Positions 17,121-27,317 are shown, counted from the stretch's first letter. The stretch: DNA of 64,000 bases from Eshraghiella sp964414835 (GCA_964414835.1 CAYPWY010000001.1:62001-126000), one strand, 5' to 3'. Notes: a model not told the origin generated them from the letters alone. Program-made: numbers and translations.

Positions 17121-19874
17121 TTAATCCAAATCTTTAAGCTGCCTGTACACAAAATACAGATAAGCCGTGTCATCCAATGTGTAAGTTTTTTTCTTGCCTT
17201 CAACTTCGTTTTTCACAGTGAAAGTGAAGTACAATGTTTTATTCATAAATGCCTCATACAGCTCTGCATTGTCTTTGGTTATGTCATAGCAGTCAGTAAA
17301 TTCCTTTTTGCCTGCAAGCTCATCTGTTGTGTACTCTTTAACAGCAACCGTCTTGTCAACATACATGCCGGACTCGTTCTGCACTCTGTAATGTGCCGTC
17401 AGATTTCCGCTTACAAGCTTACCGTTGCTATCGTCAGCCTTAAAATTGATTCTGATATTATCATATTGCACATCCGATGTGTACATATATACAACAAAAG
17501 CATTTTCATTGGATGCCATTTCCGCAGCCACTGTATTGACATCTGCGCCTTCGGTAAATTCAGCAGTCGTAAACATTGCGTCCGGTTTAGTTATAAAGTC
17601 AGACTCATCAATGCCGAGAAAATAATTATTGATGCTGATTGTAGTGTAGCTATCTCCATCAAGACGATTTTCCACGCCCGGAAGCCTTGCACCGGAATTT
17701 GACCAGTTCTTGTCTGTATATGGCTTTAATAAATCTACGCCGTCCCTGTTCAGCAATCCAACAACGCCGTTATACGGTATATATCTGCCGTCATTACACC
17801 AGCTGGTAAGGAATAAATAGAATTCTTTTGTCTGGTTAAGTATCCACAATGAACCTTTTTCAGCCAACTGGGAATTGAAATCCGCCAGTTCCTGCGCCGT
17901 CAGCATATTACAAAGCGAAGTGACAACAGTCTGATTTTTTGTAACTTCTGTGACTTCAAAAAAGAACCACTTTACCTCACCTTGGGCCGAAAAATATAAT
18001 GTCCAGTCAACATCACCATTATACGCTGCAGTTGTGATACCATTAGCGTATGTATAAGGAGTCCCTTCCGCTGTCTTTTCAGTAAAATATTTTTTGTAGA
18101 AATAGTCGTCATCTTTATAATATGTTTTAATGTCTTTATCCAATGCAGTAGTATTTGGCTGGTCTGTTGTTTTGCAAAGCAGATAATAAAGCTTAGCCAT
18201 ATTATTATCTGCCGTCGCTTCACCACTATTGGCAAAGGCTGATATCTGGTACATGCATGATACCCGCTGAATCTCCGAATGTTCAGTTCCGTCATCATCA
18301 TAATATATATATTTGTAGTTGGTATTATAACCTCCGAAAATATATTCCATTATAAGTTTGACTTGAGTCCAGTTTAACTCATTAGGAACATAATCATTTC
18401 CGATTTTACTATATGAATCATACCACACGCTTTCACTGACAAGTTCAGAAAATGTGTATTCCACATATTCATTGCCCACCTTATGATAAACATTGGTGCT
18501 GAAAAGTTCATCCGCATCATCAGCAGTACCATTCTTCAAAAAATCAACCGCTGTTTCTGCATCTGTAATAGGCTGCTGGAAAAATGCATTTCTGTATATA
18601 TGCCCTTTAAGGTCCGTTGCATATCCCGCAACATATATGATGTCAACAGGATCCGCCTCATTAAACAAATCCTCGGAAGTAAGCTGCCCCGCAATTACCG
18701 TCTTGACCTCCACATTGCCTGCTGAAAAGTATTCATAAATTGAAGTATCCTCATAGCCCTCAAGAAGCCTGTCAAGATAATAGTTTTCTATTTCCGCACT
18801 GTAGCTGTAGGATGGCTTATCATTAAGGCTTATATCATATTGAATAGTATACGAACCATAGTCAGACCAGTCTTTCATTACATAAAAACCACAATCAACA
18901 TGAATTTTCCCGTCAGCCGCACCGGCAGCTTCCGTTTTTTGGCAGTACGACCACCAATTAATGACACTGTATCCATCCATACCCAATTTCTCAAAAGCAG
19001 ATGTAACCGCAGCTTTGGCTATCTCATCTATTTCATCGTTGGTCGTACTATCTGTAATCTTCGTCAGAATATCGCGGGTCACAGAAGCCTTAAAATAATC
19101 CTGAAGGCCTGCAGCTGTATAATCCGCAAAAATCTTCTGACTGAGACTGACAGATGAAGAAACATCTCCCACCTGAACAGTTATTTCGCCCGATACGGAA
19201 CCATCAGTTCCGCTCTGTGAATTATTTTTTGAAAATCCGGTGCTCCATTCTGCAGCTGCACCGACGGAAGCAATGGCATTATTAACAGAACTGAGAACTT
19301 CGTCCGCCGTAGTACTGTTAGTATACAGATACCCATTGATAACCGCATCTGCAATTGCCACCGCCTTATCTAATTTCTGGCTGTCTGAAACGCCATCTGC
19401 TTTATTGGCATATACAGTAATCGGCTGACCGTCATCCGTGATATTGTTGGCTGTACCATTCTGGCTGTTCAGAATCCTTACATTATCTGAGCCATAGACA
19501 TAAAATGTATCAAAAATTTCTTCGCCGTATGAAGCCATCAAATCTGACTGTTCCTGATCAGGAATCAGAATTTGAAATACAGATGCCAGTTCATACGGAA
19601 CAATCTCAAGAATAGTCAGCTTCTGCTTATTTTCCATGATATTTGCAAGTACATTGGCTTTATCTTCTGCTTTTAATGTTTTTTCACCGTTAACCCAGTC
19701 AATTGTACCGTTGTTATATACTTCCAGTTCTTCAGCATTGTAGTATGTTGTTCCCGCCACCACACTATTATCTGCCCATACACTGAGTTTGCCGCGAATC
19801 ACAAACCATGAAGTTGCAGCAATAATTACGACAACAGCCATAGCAATTATTTTCTTACAGATACTCTTTTTCAT
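17121..19874 (-). CDS. Large membrane-anchored extracytoplasmic protein of the pilus locus, function unknown
   Basis: A 917-residue protein. It starts MKKSICKKIIAMAVVVIIAATSW: a basic tip then one hydrophobic segment (about 8-27), acting as signal peptide or anchor. The rest is hydrophilic, rich in Asn, Thr, Asp and Tyr, as in secreted proteins. A motif LTILEIVPYELASVF appears at about 85-100. No prepilin cleavage motif, sorting signal or catalytic motif is seen. ATG at 19874 is chosen for AAAGGAG six bases before it. It follows four minor pilin genes and is last in the locus, so it may be a pilus-associated adhesin or assembly factor. I do not recognise the family with certainty. Confidence 0.6.
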   Translation of the reverse strand: MKKSICKKIIAMAVVVIIAATSWFVIRGKLSVWADNSVVAGTTYYNAEELEVYNNGTIDWVNGEKTLKAEDKANVLANIMENKQKLTILEIVPYELASVFQILIPDQEQSDLMASYGEEIFDTFYVYGSDNVRILNSQNGTANNITDDGQPITVYANKADGVSDSQKLDKAVAIADAVINGYLYTNSTTADEVLSSVNNAIASVGAAAEWSTGFSKNNSQSGTDGSVSGEITVQVGDVSSSVSLSQKIFADYTAAGLQDYFKASVTRDILTKITDSTTNDEIDEIAKAAVTSAFEKLGMDGYSVINWWSYCQKTEAAGAADGKIHVDCGFYVMKDWSDYGSYTIQYDISLNDKPSYSYSAEIENYYLDRLLEGYEDTSIYEYFSAGNVEVKTVIAGQLTSEDLFNEADPVDIIYVAGYATDLKGHIYRNAFFQQPITDAETAVDFLKNGTADDADELFSTNVYHKVGNEYVEYTFSELVSESVWYDSYSKIGNDYVPNELNWTQVKLIMEYIFGGYNTNYKYIYYDDDGTEHSEIQRVSCMYQISAFANSGEATADNNMAKLYYLLCKTTDQPNTTALDKDIKTYYKDDDYFYKKYFTEKTAEGTPYTYANGITTAAYNGDVDWTLYFSAQGEVKWFFFEVTEVTKNQTVVTSLCNMLTAQELADFNSQLAEKGSLWILNQTKEFYLFLTSWCNDGRYIPYNGVVGLLNRDGVDLLKPYTDKNWSNSGARLPGVENRLDGDSYTTISINNYFLGIDESDFITKPDAMFTTAEFTEGADVNTVAAEMASNENAFVVYMYTSDVQYDNIRINFKADDSNGKLVSGNLTAHYRVQNESGMYVDKTVAVKEYTTDELAGKKEFTDCYDITKDNAELYEAFMNKTLYFTFTVKNEVEGKKKTYTLDDTAYLYFVYRQLKDLD

Positions 19875-19930
19875 GAAATACTCCTTTCCCACAAACAGGG
19901 TCATATCCCCGATAGCCTCAAGGGCGGGCA

Positions 19931-20581
19931 TTATTTTGAACTTATGTTAAGCTCTTTGCCCATATATACAAGCTTATCAATTTTGTTACGAAGTGTTATT
20001 GTCTTGGAATCATGCTTTTCCTCGTTATTATTGGACACCTTTATGGATATGTTAAACATAACCGGCTGACTGTATATTTTATTGCCCAAAGCATCAATCT
20101 GGGCATTGCCTTCTTCATCAAGTTTCAGACAGCTTTCATCTATCTTAACGGAAAAATCCTCCACATATTTAGACATACAGTAGCCCTCCGCTGCCTCATC
20201 AAAACTTGCCGGAACCTCTGTATCCATAACATAAAGCGAACCGTTATTGTCACCATAAGGTTTAACCCATACAATACATTTAGGCTTTACCTTGGAATCA
20301 TCATCTGAGAAATCTCCTGTTTTGATAACAAGCATGCTTCCATCATCGGTTATCTCTAACTGAGTTGCCTCCATCAGTGCGTCTGAAACCTTGTTGGAGG
20401 TTTCCTGCAGTTCATTCTGAAGGTCAATAGAATTGCTCTGCTTATTATAAAAGCCTGTCCCCGATGTTATAAGAGACATAATCAATGTTGCCACTATGCT
20501 TGTTATAGCCAAAGCAACCAGAATCTCAACAAGCGAAAAACCTTTGTTATTCAGTTTTCGTGAATGAATCGCTCTCAACAT
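19931..20581 (-). CDS. Minor pilin, PilW/GspJ-like
   Basis: A 216-residue prepilin. A class III signal is present: KLNNKG|FSLVEILVALAIT with cleavage after Gly at about residue 14 and Glu at +5, then a hydrophobic helix to about residue 35. The size and the broad beta-rich C-terminal domain fit PilW/GspJ-type minor pilins, which prime pilus assembly with I/V and K/X partners. GAGGG precedes the ATG. It is processed by the peptidase at 27318-28076 by inference. Confidence 0.8.
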   Translation of the reverse strand: MLRAIHSRKLNNKGFSLVEILVALAITSIVATLIMSLITSGTGFYNKQSNSIDLQNELQETSNKVSDALMEATQLEITDDGSMLVIKTGDFSDDDSKVKPKCIVWVKPYGDNNGSLYVMDTEVPASFDEAAEGYCMSKYVEDFSVKIDESCLKLDEEGNAQIDALGNKIYSQPVMFNISIKVSNNNEEKHDSKTITLRNKIDKLVYMGKELNISSK

Positions 20582-20597
20582 TCAATAGCCCTCTTTA

Positions 20598-21134
20598 CTA
20601 ATCCTCCGAAACGGAATGTTTGCCTGTGGAGTAGTACAATCTTATTGTGTATTGCTTTTTATCTTTATATCTGCACATTATATAACAACAGGTACCGCTT
20701 CCTTTAATACTTCCAGGTTCAACCGTTTTAACCTCACCGGAAAGAGTCTTAAAAGAAATCGACACGGAATCATAGTCTTCACCCACTAAAGTTTCCGATA
20801 AATCGCCATTTATCTCACTGACATAAACATCAACATTTGACGGAAGTTCTTTGCTGTCAACGGTTTCACCATCATGGACAATCTCTACCAATCCGTCGCT
20901 TACACGCACACTCCATGCACCTGTCTTGGTCATTGATTTTTCACGGCAACTGGCTATTGCATTATCAATATAGCTGGCAGCCTTCTTGACATTGGCTTTA
21001 CTGACAACTATATAACTGATGCTAGCCGCACCTATAAGCACAGCCATTATTGCTATAACAACCATAAGCTCCACAAAGGAAAAACCCATGTTGTGCTTAC
21101 CGCTATTCAATTTCTCCCTCTGTCTCTGCAACAT
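20598..21134 (-). CDS. Minor pilin, GspH/FimT-like
   Basis: A 178-residue prepilin with the class III motif KHNMG|FSFVELMVVIAIMAV (Glu at +5). The C-terminal domain is short and beta-rich, like GspH/FimT pseudopilins. Its start overlaps the end of the preceding gene by 32 bp, so translation is likely coupled. GGAGAAAG lies before the ATG at 21134. It belongs to the block of four minor pilins. Confidence 0.8.
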   Translation of the reverse strand: MLQRQREKLNSGKHNMGFSFVELMVVIAIMAVLIGAASISYIVVSKANVKKAASYIDNAIASCREKSMTKTGAWSVRVSDGLVEIVHDGETVDSKELPSNVDVYVSEINGDLSETLVGEDYDSVSISFKTLSGEVKTVEPGSIKGSGTCCYIMCRYKDKKQYTIRLYYSTGKHSVSED

Positions 21135-23379
21135 AATTCTTTCTCCAATTATTGTAGCTTAACAAGTCTTCACTTGTTAAATCATCTCCACTGAGTCCAT
21201 CGCCTTCAAGTCCCTGATAAGCGAAGAAAAACTGTTTGAGTAATGGAATCGCATTTATTGTGTTTTCCGTTATTTCCCGGTCTGCCTTAATTACCGCATT
21301 ATTTTCAACCGTTATATTTCCATTGGTTATTATAAGTCCTGTAAAATTAGTATCAACAACAATATTACGGTCATTGGCAAGTATCACACCCTTGGTAACT
21401 CCAAGACTTGATATTCTGATTGCATCACTTCCACTAGGAGCAATCACCCCATAACATCCGGCTTCCGCTTCATCCTTGTAATAAGATAAATCCTTATACT
21501 CATCCGACTCAAATACAGTGTCCCACTTGCCGGTATCTATAACGTAATCATAAATACTGCGGCTGCTGTCTATAACATGTTCTTCGGCCGCCCCGCTCTC
21601 ATAATTACCATAGCTGTCCTTTGTAGACTTTAATTCATTAATTGTAACAAGTGCGCCGTCACTTATATCAAACGCCCACTTTGAATTATCGTCATCAACA
21701 TCATCGCTTCCAATGTCATACAGGAACATTTTCAAAAGCGCATATCTGTTAAACTTATCATCACAATTTTTTCTCAGTTCGTCTGCACTGACGCTTACAC
21801 CTGTAGCGCTTATACTGCTTCCCGTAACGCTGTAAAGATTACCGTTAGTCTTAATTGCCGCTCCTCCCGGAATTGAAGAGGTTCCCAGCTTTTCGATGCT
21901 TCTGGTTGCAATGGCATTAATTTCACTCCAACCCTCATAGCTGCTGTAAGAAGAATCAAGCACTCTCTTGACATATGCAACCCTTGAAGCGTTATCTTTA
22001 AAGTTAAGATAGAAATATCTCGCCGTACTTCCATCATCCTTACGTACAACAGGATTAGAAGCATCCAGCAAATCCGCCGCAAAAAAGGACTTTTCATCCA
22101 AAAGGGCATCTGTATTCACCGCATCATCCTTATCATCAGTAGGAATACATGGATTAGTATTAATCATATATCTGGTAGGCACAAGATAAATTTCCTGAAG
22201 CTCCTTAAGTCCTAAGCTATCGGCAGTCATATATCCGTCTGACACATTGATATATGCCCTTCCTGCAATAATTATCTTGCTCAATGTGGATATGTCTATG
22301 GTGTTTTTCTCTCCGTTAATTACGATAGCACTGCTGTGTGAACCTGTATCACCTGCATTTTGAGACCAGCCAAAACCGTAATATGAACCTGCAAGATTTA
22401 CATAACTGTTATTTCCCGAAAGGTTCAGGTCATCGGCAACATAGAATGTACTGCCGCTGTCGCTGTCTATTTGTGAAGCGGTGTTTACATTATAGTTTAC
22501 GCACCAAAGCTTAGACCCTATAATATTCATTGTTCCATCCACGGTAACATTGCCTGCCGATACCAACAGTCCATCATCCAATGTAAGTTTACTGGAATTA
22601 TTTACAGTAAGACCATTCAGACTTACAATAGGATTGGCATCTCCTGCATATATGCCTCCTGTTACGGTTGCATCACTTTGGTTAGATGCATTGCCTACCG
22701 CAACGCCCTTCATTCCGATTAAACAATAATCAAGATATGTATTAAGGTGGTTTCTGTTATCAATAAAATTAAATACAATATCAGGGTATCCTATTACCAT
22801 ATCAACTGCAACATTGGAATAATAATCATCCTGCAATGACTGATATACAACAATAACATCATTAATAATAATCTGAGCGCCGCTTACTTCAACCTTGCCG
22901 ATCGAATCAACATACGCATATTTTTCAGGGCTGGTATCAATTGTCTTGGTTATAAAAGATTCAAAATATTTAATCAGATTTTCCTTAGAATAAGTATCAT
23001 CAGATGTATCAATGCCGCCGTTAGCCATATCAAGCTTATTTTTAACTCCGGTAAGATACCTGATTCGCATGTTCTCATTGGCTTTGGCATTATCTATTGC
23101 TTTATCATTGCTTACAAGCTCGGTGACAGAAGCAATATACGCACTTTCAAGCTGGCTGTAACACTCGTTAGCCAATCCCGAATATATCTCCTCAAGGGCT
23201 GTCTCAGCGCTGTAAAAAGTCTTTTTTGACTGGTAATTCATTACCTTCATCTGATAATTAGCCATTGTTGAGGACAGAATAACCGTTCCCAATATTGCCA
23301 CAAATGACACGGCAATTATTGCAATAACCAAAGATGAGCCTTTGTTATTATGTTTCAATCTGTTCCAAAAACTAATCAT
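21103..23379 (-). CDS. Large pilin-like protein, PilX/GspK-like, with beta-solenoid-like insert
   Basis: A 758-residue protein, far longer than usual pilins. The N-terminus HNNKG|SSLVIAIIAVSFVAI has a prepilin-like helix but Ile, not Glu, at +5, as known for GspK-type tip pilins. Residues about 225-400 form runs of short repeats rich in Gly, Asn, Ser and Val (GGIYAGDANPIVSLNGLTV, GNVTVDGTMNI and others) that look like a beta-helix or polymer-forming fold. GGGAGG precedes the ATG. Overlaps its neighbours on both sides. Most likely the tip component of the pilus, perhaps with an adhesive or scaffold domain. PilX/GspK identity is inferred. Confidence 0.65.
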   Translation of the reverse strand: MISFWNRLKHNNKGSSLVIAIIAVSFVAILGTVILSSTMANYQMKVMNYQSKKTFYSAETALEEIYSGLANECYSQLESAYIASVTELVSNDKAIDNAKANENMRIRYLTGVKNKLDMANGGIDTSDDTYSKENLIKYFESFITKTIDTSPEKYAYVDSIGKVEVSGAQIIINDVIVVYQSLQDDYYSNVAVDMVIGYPDIVFNFIDNRNHLNTYLDYCLIGMKGVAVGNASNQSDATVTGGIYAGDANPIVSLNGLTVNNSSKLTLDDGLLVSAGNVTVDGTMNIIGSKLWCVNYNVNTASQIDSDSGSTFYVADDLNLSGNNSYVNLAGSYYGFGWSQNAGDTGSHSSAIVINGEKNTIDISTLSKIIIAGRAYINVSDGYMTADSLGLKELQEIYLVPTRYMINTNPCIPTDDKDDAVNTDALLDEKSFFAADLLDASNPVVRKDDGSTARYFYLNFKDNASRVAYVKRVLDSSYSSYEGWSEINAIATRSIEKLGTSSIPGGAAIKTNGNLYSVTGSSISATGVSVSADELRKNCDDKFNRYALLKMFLYDIGSDDVDDDNSKWAFDISDGALVTINELKSTKDSYGNYESGAAEEHVIDSSRSIYDYVIDTGKWDTVFESDEYKDLSYYKDEAEAGCYGVIAPSGSDAIRISSLGVTKGVILANDRNIVVDTNFTGLIITNGNITVENNAVIKADREITENTINAIPLLKQFFFAYQGLEGDGLSGDDLTSEDLLSYNNWRKNYVAETEGEIE

Positions 23380-24454
23380 ATAGCAGTTCCTCCCTTACAG
23401 TTGACACTGTTGTGAGCACATCTCCATCGGCAGCACCATATTTCACAGATATGGAAATATCATATAGTTTCAATTTCTGTCCGCTTCCCGCTGTCACCGA
23501 AGAACCTGTAGTATCTATAATATTGGATTCCACCGAAAGTGCCGTATTAGGGTTATTTTCCTTGAAATTACTTATGTCAGACATTATAAGAGGACTTGTA
23601 GCCGAGCCTGTGATAGTCACATTAGAAGCTGACATCCACTTATTATTGCCATCCGAACCGGTAACAGACTGCTGTATAATATATACATTGACTCCACGCT
23701 TATCAAGCGAGGAAGCGTTGTCATAGTGAACCGTTATTTTATCGTTAAGATTAATCTTATCGTAAGGCTCATAAGCCACAAATACACTTGGGAACTCTGA
23801 AGAATTATCATCAATGGTTCCCGCACCGATAACCATTTCTTCTGTCGTATAAACGGCTCCGCCATATGTGTATGTAACGGTCACATAATAATTATAGCTT
23901 TCTCCGTCTATATCAACATACAAGTCAAAGGATTTGCTTATTCCGCTTTTGTCAGAATCATAACCCTTAAGCCTTGTTATGGCTTCCTTGTCGTATTTGT
24001 ATACCTGATACATACATGACACGGAAGCATTGCCGTAAAAATCCTTAAGCTCCGGAATAATATATTCATCGCTTCTCCCGTTCATTGTGACATCAACATA
24101 AAACTTCTCGCCGCCGGCTCCCTGAAAGTATTCCAAAGAGGCTCCGCTACGCCAGTCCTTTACATTGCTGTAAGTGATTACCTGATTGCCATCCGAATCC
24201 TCAACTAAGCTGTAATCATCATCTGCCACCAGCTTTTTCAAATCCTCTAACGAGTTGTTGGCAAAATATTCAGCCACACTCTGTGCCACATCTGTAGCAT
24301 TCTGGATTCGCTTGGCTTTCTTGTTCACATTAGCAGATGTCACAAATGTCCTGATAAGAGGCACACACAGAATAGCAATGATAAGCATTGTTACCAGTAC
24401 CTCAATCAGAGAAAATCCTTTATTATTTTGTGCCTTTCTGCGTATCCGCTTCAT
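23372..24454 (-). CDS. Minor pilin, PilV/GspI-like
   Basis: A 360-residue prepilin with class III motif QNNKG|FSLIEVLVTMLIIAIL and Glu at +5. The remainder is a long beta-rich extracytoplasmic domain. ATG at 24454 is chosen with GAGG seven bases upstream; a TTG six bases earlier lies too close to the site. It overlaps the large pilin-like gene by 8 bp. PilV/GspI role is inferred from its place before the K-like and J-like partners. Confidence 0.75.
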   Translation of the reverse strand: MKRIRRKAQNNKGFSLIEVLVTMLIIAILCVPLIRTFVTSANVNKKAKRIQNATDVAQSVAEYFANNSLEDLKKLVADDDYSLVEDSDGNQVITYSNVKDWRSGASLEYFQGAGGEKFYVDVTMNGRSDEYIIPELKDFYGNASVSCMYQVYKYDKEAITRLKGYDSDKSGISKSFDLYVDIDGESYNYYVTVTYTYGGAVYTTEEMVIGAGTIDDNSSEFPSVFVAYEPYDKINLNDKITVHYDNASSLDKRGVNVYIIQQSVTGSDGNNKWMSASNVTITGSATSPLIMSDISNFKENNPNTALSVESNIIDTTGSSVTAGSGQKLKLYDISISVKYGAADGDVLTTVSTVREELLYD

Positions 24455-24466
24455 AGTCAAACCTCA

Positions 24467-25609
24467 CTAATTATACACAATCACATCTCCTGTGTAATCT
24501 TTAAGCACAAATCTTGGATTGCCGCTATCCTCGTTAGCCACCTTAATCTTCAACGTCATATCCGTATCATTGTCTATAGTAACATTGGCGCCGCTATTGT
24601 CATCACTTCCTGAGCGCTTAGAGCTTATTACAAGCATTGTAAGCTCATCTCCCGGCAAAAACAGCTGTCCGTCATCATAAGCAGTTGCAGGATATTGGGT
24701 ATCCCCAATCTGATACTGGACATAATATTCTCCTTCCTCACCAAAGAAATGAACATATACATCCTGCACTCCGTCACTGTTGGAGGATAAGGTTGAGCTT
24801 CCTGCCGAATCATTTTTAGGTCCGAAAACCACTGAATCCATATCGGAATCACTTGACTGGAGACTGAAATAGTAATCATAATCACTTATTATATACTCGC
24901 CGTTCTCCATATTTATATTAACGCTTCCGGAAAATATTTCCGAATTGAAAATGTTGCCTGTACCCGCAAGAACCAGTCCGATATTTACATTATTATATGG
25001 TCTGTCGCTGCCTGTAACAGCGTATTGTGTAAGTGTAAGCGAACCTGAAACCACATCCGTCTCTGCCGCATACTGCATTGATATATTGTCGATTGTACAT
25101 TTGTACTTATAACTGTTAATAAAAGTTACCATATCTTTAAACTGATCATATGTAGCCTGATATGTAAGAGAAAGTGTAGTTTTATAACCTACATAATCAG
25201 AGCTGTAAACCTTGCTGCCTTCCTCGGCATACGGATTGGAGGTCAAAACCTCTCCAAAGGTATATATGTTTTCCGTCTGGGCAAGCCCTACCTGATTAAT
25301 CCATGCTCCGGTTCTGTCCTGAATTTCTTTCAGGAACAGGATTGAAGCTTCCTGACTGAAGCCGCTGTCATATTTATCGAGTATGGTATCGTACATTTCC
25401 TGGTACGTACTCGTATCTCTTTCATACTTATCTGCATTTGCCAACATAAGCTTAATGCTGTTATACTCCACCTGCAATTCGCTTATCTGCTCTTCAACAG
25501 CGTCATTGCTGCTGTTTATTGTCCTAAAGCCAAAATAGTATGCGCAAAAGATTATAATAATTGCACCGAGGACGCATAATAATTTTTTATCTCTGTCCGT
25601 AATCTTCAT
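24467..25609 (-). CDS. pilO: PilO-like type IV pilus assembly protein
   Basis: A 380-residue protein with a short basic tail, one membrane segment at about residues 10-27 (LLCVLGAIIIIFCAYYFGF), a coiled coil (about 35-75) and a C-terminal ferredoxin-like region plus a further extracytoplasmic part of about 180 residues. This is the layout of PilO, which with PilN forms the inner-membrane alignment complex. The ATG overlaps the pilMN stop by one base (TAATG), so translation is coupled. It is longer than typical PilO, with extra C-terminal sequence. Confidence 0.72.
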   Translation of the reverse strand: MKITDRDKKLLCVLGAIIIIFCAYYFGFRTINSSNDAVEEQISELQVEYNSIKLMLANADKYERDTSTYQEMYDTILDKYDSGFSQEASILFLKEIQDRTGAWINQVGLAQTENIYTFGEVLTSNPYAEEGSKVYSSDYVGYKTTLSLTYQATYDQFKDMVTFINSYKYKCTIDNISMQYAAETDVVSGSLTLTQYAVTGSDRPYNNVNIGLVLAGTGNIFNSEIFSGSVNINMENGEYIISDYDYYFSLQSSDSDMDSVVFGPKNDSAGSSTLSSNSDGVQDVYVHFFGEEGEYYVQYQIGDTQYPATAYDDGQLFLPGDELTMLVISSKRSGSDDNSGANVTIDNDTDMTLKIKVANEDSGNPRFVLKDYTGDVIVYN

Positions 25610-27237
25610 TATTCCGCCTCCTCTTCTGAAACTGATGCCGTTTCCTGTTCATCATCAGTATCGTCTGCCAATAATCCTGAAATCTCAGGGTCAACAAAGC
25701 TGCACGACATAGAACAACTTACTGTTATAACACCCGATGCGTCAACCTGCTCATTGAAGGATGAAACATATATGTTAAAAATACTTGGATTGTTCTTAAG
25801 TGAAACAACAAATGCAGCAAGGGTTTCTTTGGAGCTTCCGGTAAATGTCATCGTGGTGGCTCCGTCAGATACCGACATATTGTTTATGGATATATCAGAA
25901 GGCATCGCTTCTTCAAGATAATCTATAAAATCCATTAAATAATCATCATTGCTGTATGCCATATCGTAATATTGCATTACATCGCTGTATTTATCTTTAG
26001 CTGCATAATACTCATTAGCCGTTTCCTTTATGTATTCTTTTTCCGCAATCTGTTGCTTTAAATCCGACTTTTCCGACAAATTGTTAAGATAAGATACAAG
26101 CGGGAATACCACAAGTATAACTCCTATAAGTACAGCTACCAAAAGTATGAGTCTGAAATACTTTCCGGCATTTTCTTTCCTTGCCTTTTCCATTGCAGAA
26201 CGAGGCATAAAATTAACAGGGTTTATTGTAGAACCTACGTTAGGAATATACAACGTCATATCAACAGGCTCACTGCCGTCAACCGGCGGAGGCGCAACCT
26301 GCCTTATGGCATCAAGTGAATCCACTCTGATATTAAGTTCATTGGAAAAAAGTCTTTCAATCCCATATATGCGGGAACCCTCGACAAGAATATACGCTTT
26401 TTCAATAGGTGCCTGAGGATTCTTGGTTGTGTAATAATCCATCACACGGCTTATGTTATTCACAAGATATTTAAGTGAATCCGTAACATAGTCGCCCTCG
26501 TCAAAAGAGCTTTTAAGGGCATTATGCGTATCCGCCATGGCAGCCATGGCCTCATCATAACTTATGTCTCTCTTTTCCATAAGTGCCGCAGCCATAGTAC
26601 TCTTCCCGTACGGAACGTTTCTCATAAGCTGAAGCACATTGTGATTGAGAATAGTAACAATTGTACTGTCTTCCGACACCTGAATAACAATGCTGGGCTT
26701 AGCATCAATCTGATACCTTATAAACTGCAGTGTTGCGTTGCCCGCATAATCTACGGATTCTACATGGAAGCCCAGCATTCCGGCAAGTGCATAATAATTC
26801 TCAACCATATCCACAGGCGCTGCAGCCACCATAACCCTGTTTTTTCTGACGCCTTCCTCCTCAATAGGTTCAAGCACCGAATAAGCAATTACATAATCTT
26901 CTATATTAACAGGAAAATACTCTGTTGCATTCGCATCAATAAACTGCTTTAATTTAACATCTTTCAGCTCAGGGGTCACAACCTCTTTGTTTGCCACCTT
27001 AGCTGACTGTATACAGAATACTGCGTTTTTGGTAGTAATGCCATTTGCATCACACGCTTCTCTTATAGTCTTTGCCATAAGAGGAATGTCGGTAATCATA
27101 CCGTCTTCACAGGCTCCCGAAGGTGCGACCACTGTAACTGCCGCAAATACCTGTATTGTTTTTTGTGCGGAATATGCCACATCGCAAAGCTTAGCGACAT
27201 CATTTCCTATCGTAATAGTTAAAACTCTGGAAGCCAT
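25609..27237 (-). CDS. Fused PilM-PilN type IV pilus assembly protein
   Basis: A 542-residue protein joining two usually separate proteins. Residues 1 to about 320 are an actin-like PilM domain (begins ASRVLTITIGNDVAKLC; GYxxxxVDYAGNATLQF-like core near 160-175). About residue 340 comes INPVNFMP, recalling the PilN N-terminal motif INLLP that binds PilM, then a membrane segment (about 360-383) and a PilN-like periplasmic-type domain with coiled coil. ATG at 27237 is used; a TTG nine bases upstream touches the ribosome site. It probably links the cytoplasmic ring to the membrane complex in a fixed 1:1 ratio. Confidence 0.8.
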   Translation of the reverse strand: MASRVLTITIGNDVAKLCDVAYSAQKTIQVFAAVTVVAPSGACEDGMITDIPLMAKTIREACDANGITTKNAVFCIQSAKVANKEVVTPELKDVKLKQFIDANATEYFPVNIEDYVIAYSVLEPIEEEGVRKNRVMVAAAPVDMVENYYALAGMLGFHVESVDYAGNATLQFIRYQIDAKPSIVIQVSEDSTIVTILNHNVLQLMRNVPYGKSTMAAALMEKRDISYDEAMAAMADTHNALKSSFDEGDYVTDSLKYLVNNISRVMDYYTTKNPQAPIEKAYILVEGSRIYGIERLFSNELNIRVDSLDAIRQVAPPPVDGSEPVDMTLYIPNVGSTINPVNFMPRSAMEKARKENAGKYFRLILLVAVLIGVILVVFPLVSYLNNLSEKSDLKQQIAEKEYIKETANEYYAAKDKYSDVMQYYDMAYSNDDYLMDFIDYLEEAMPSDISINNMSVSDGATTMTFTGSSKETLAAFVVSLKNNPSIFNIYVSSFNEQVDASGVITVSCSMSCSFVDPEISGLLADDTDDEQETASVSEEEAE

Positions 27238-27317
27238 TATCCTCAACCTCTCCTTATATTACTCTCCACCTAAAGGCGTACACATACGATGGACAGTTTT
27301 TAATACTGCCGTTACGT

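Noticed and set aside
16938..17702. Long plus-strand open frame over the pilus operon end
   Set aside because: It reads antisense through the 917-residue gene and the repeat; its composition (Cys, Ile and His rich) and lack of ribosome site mark it as a shadow.
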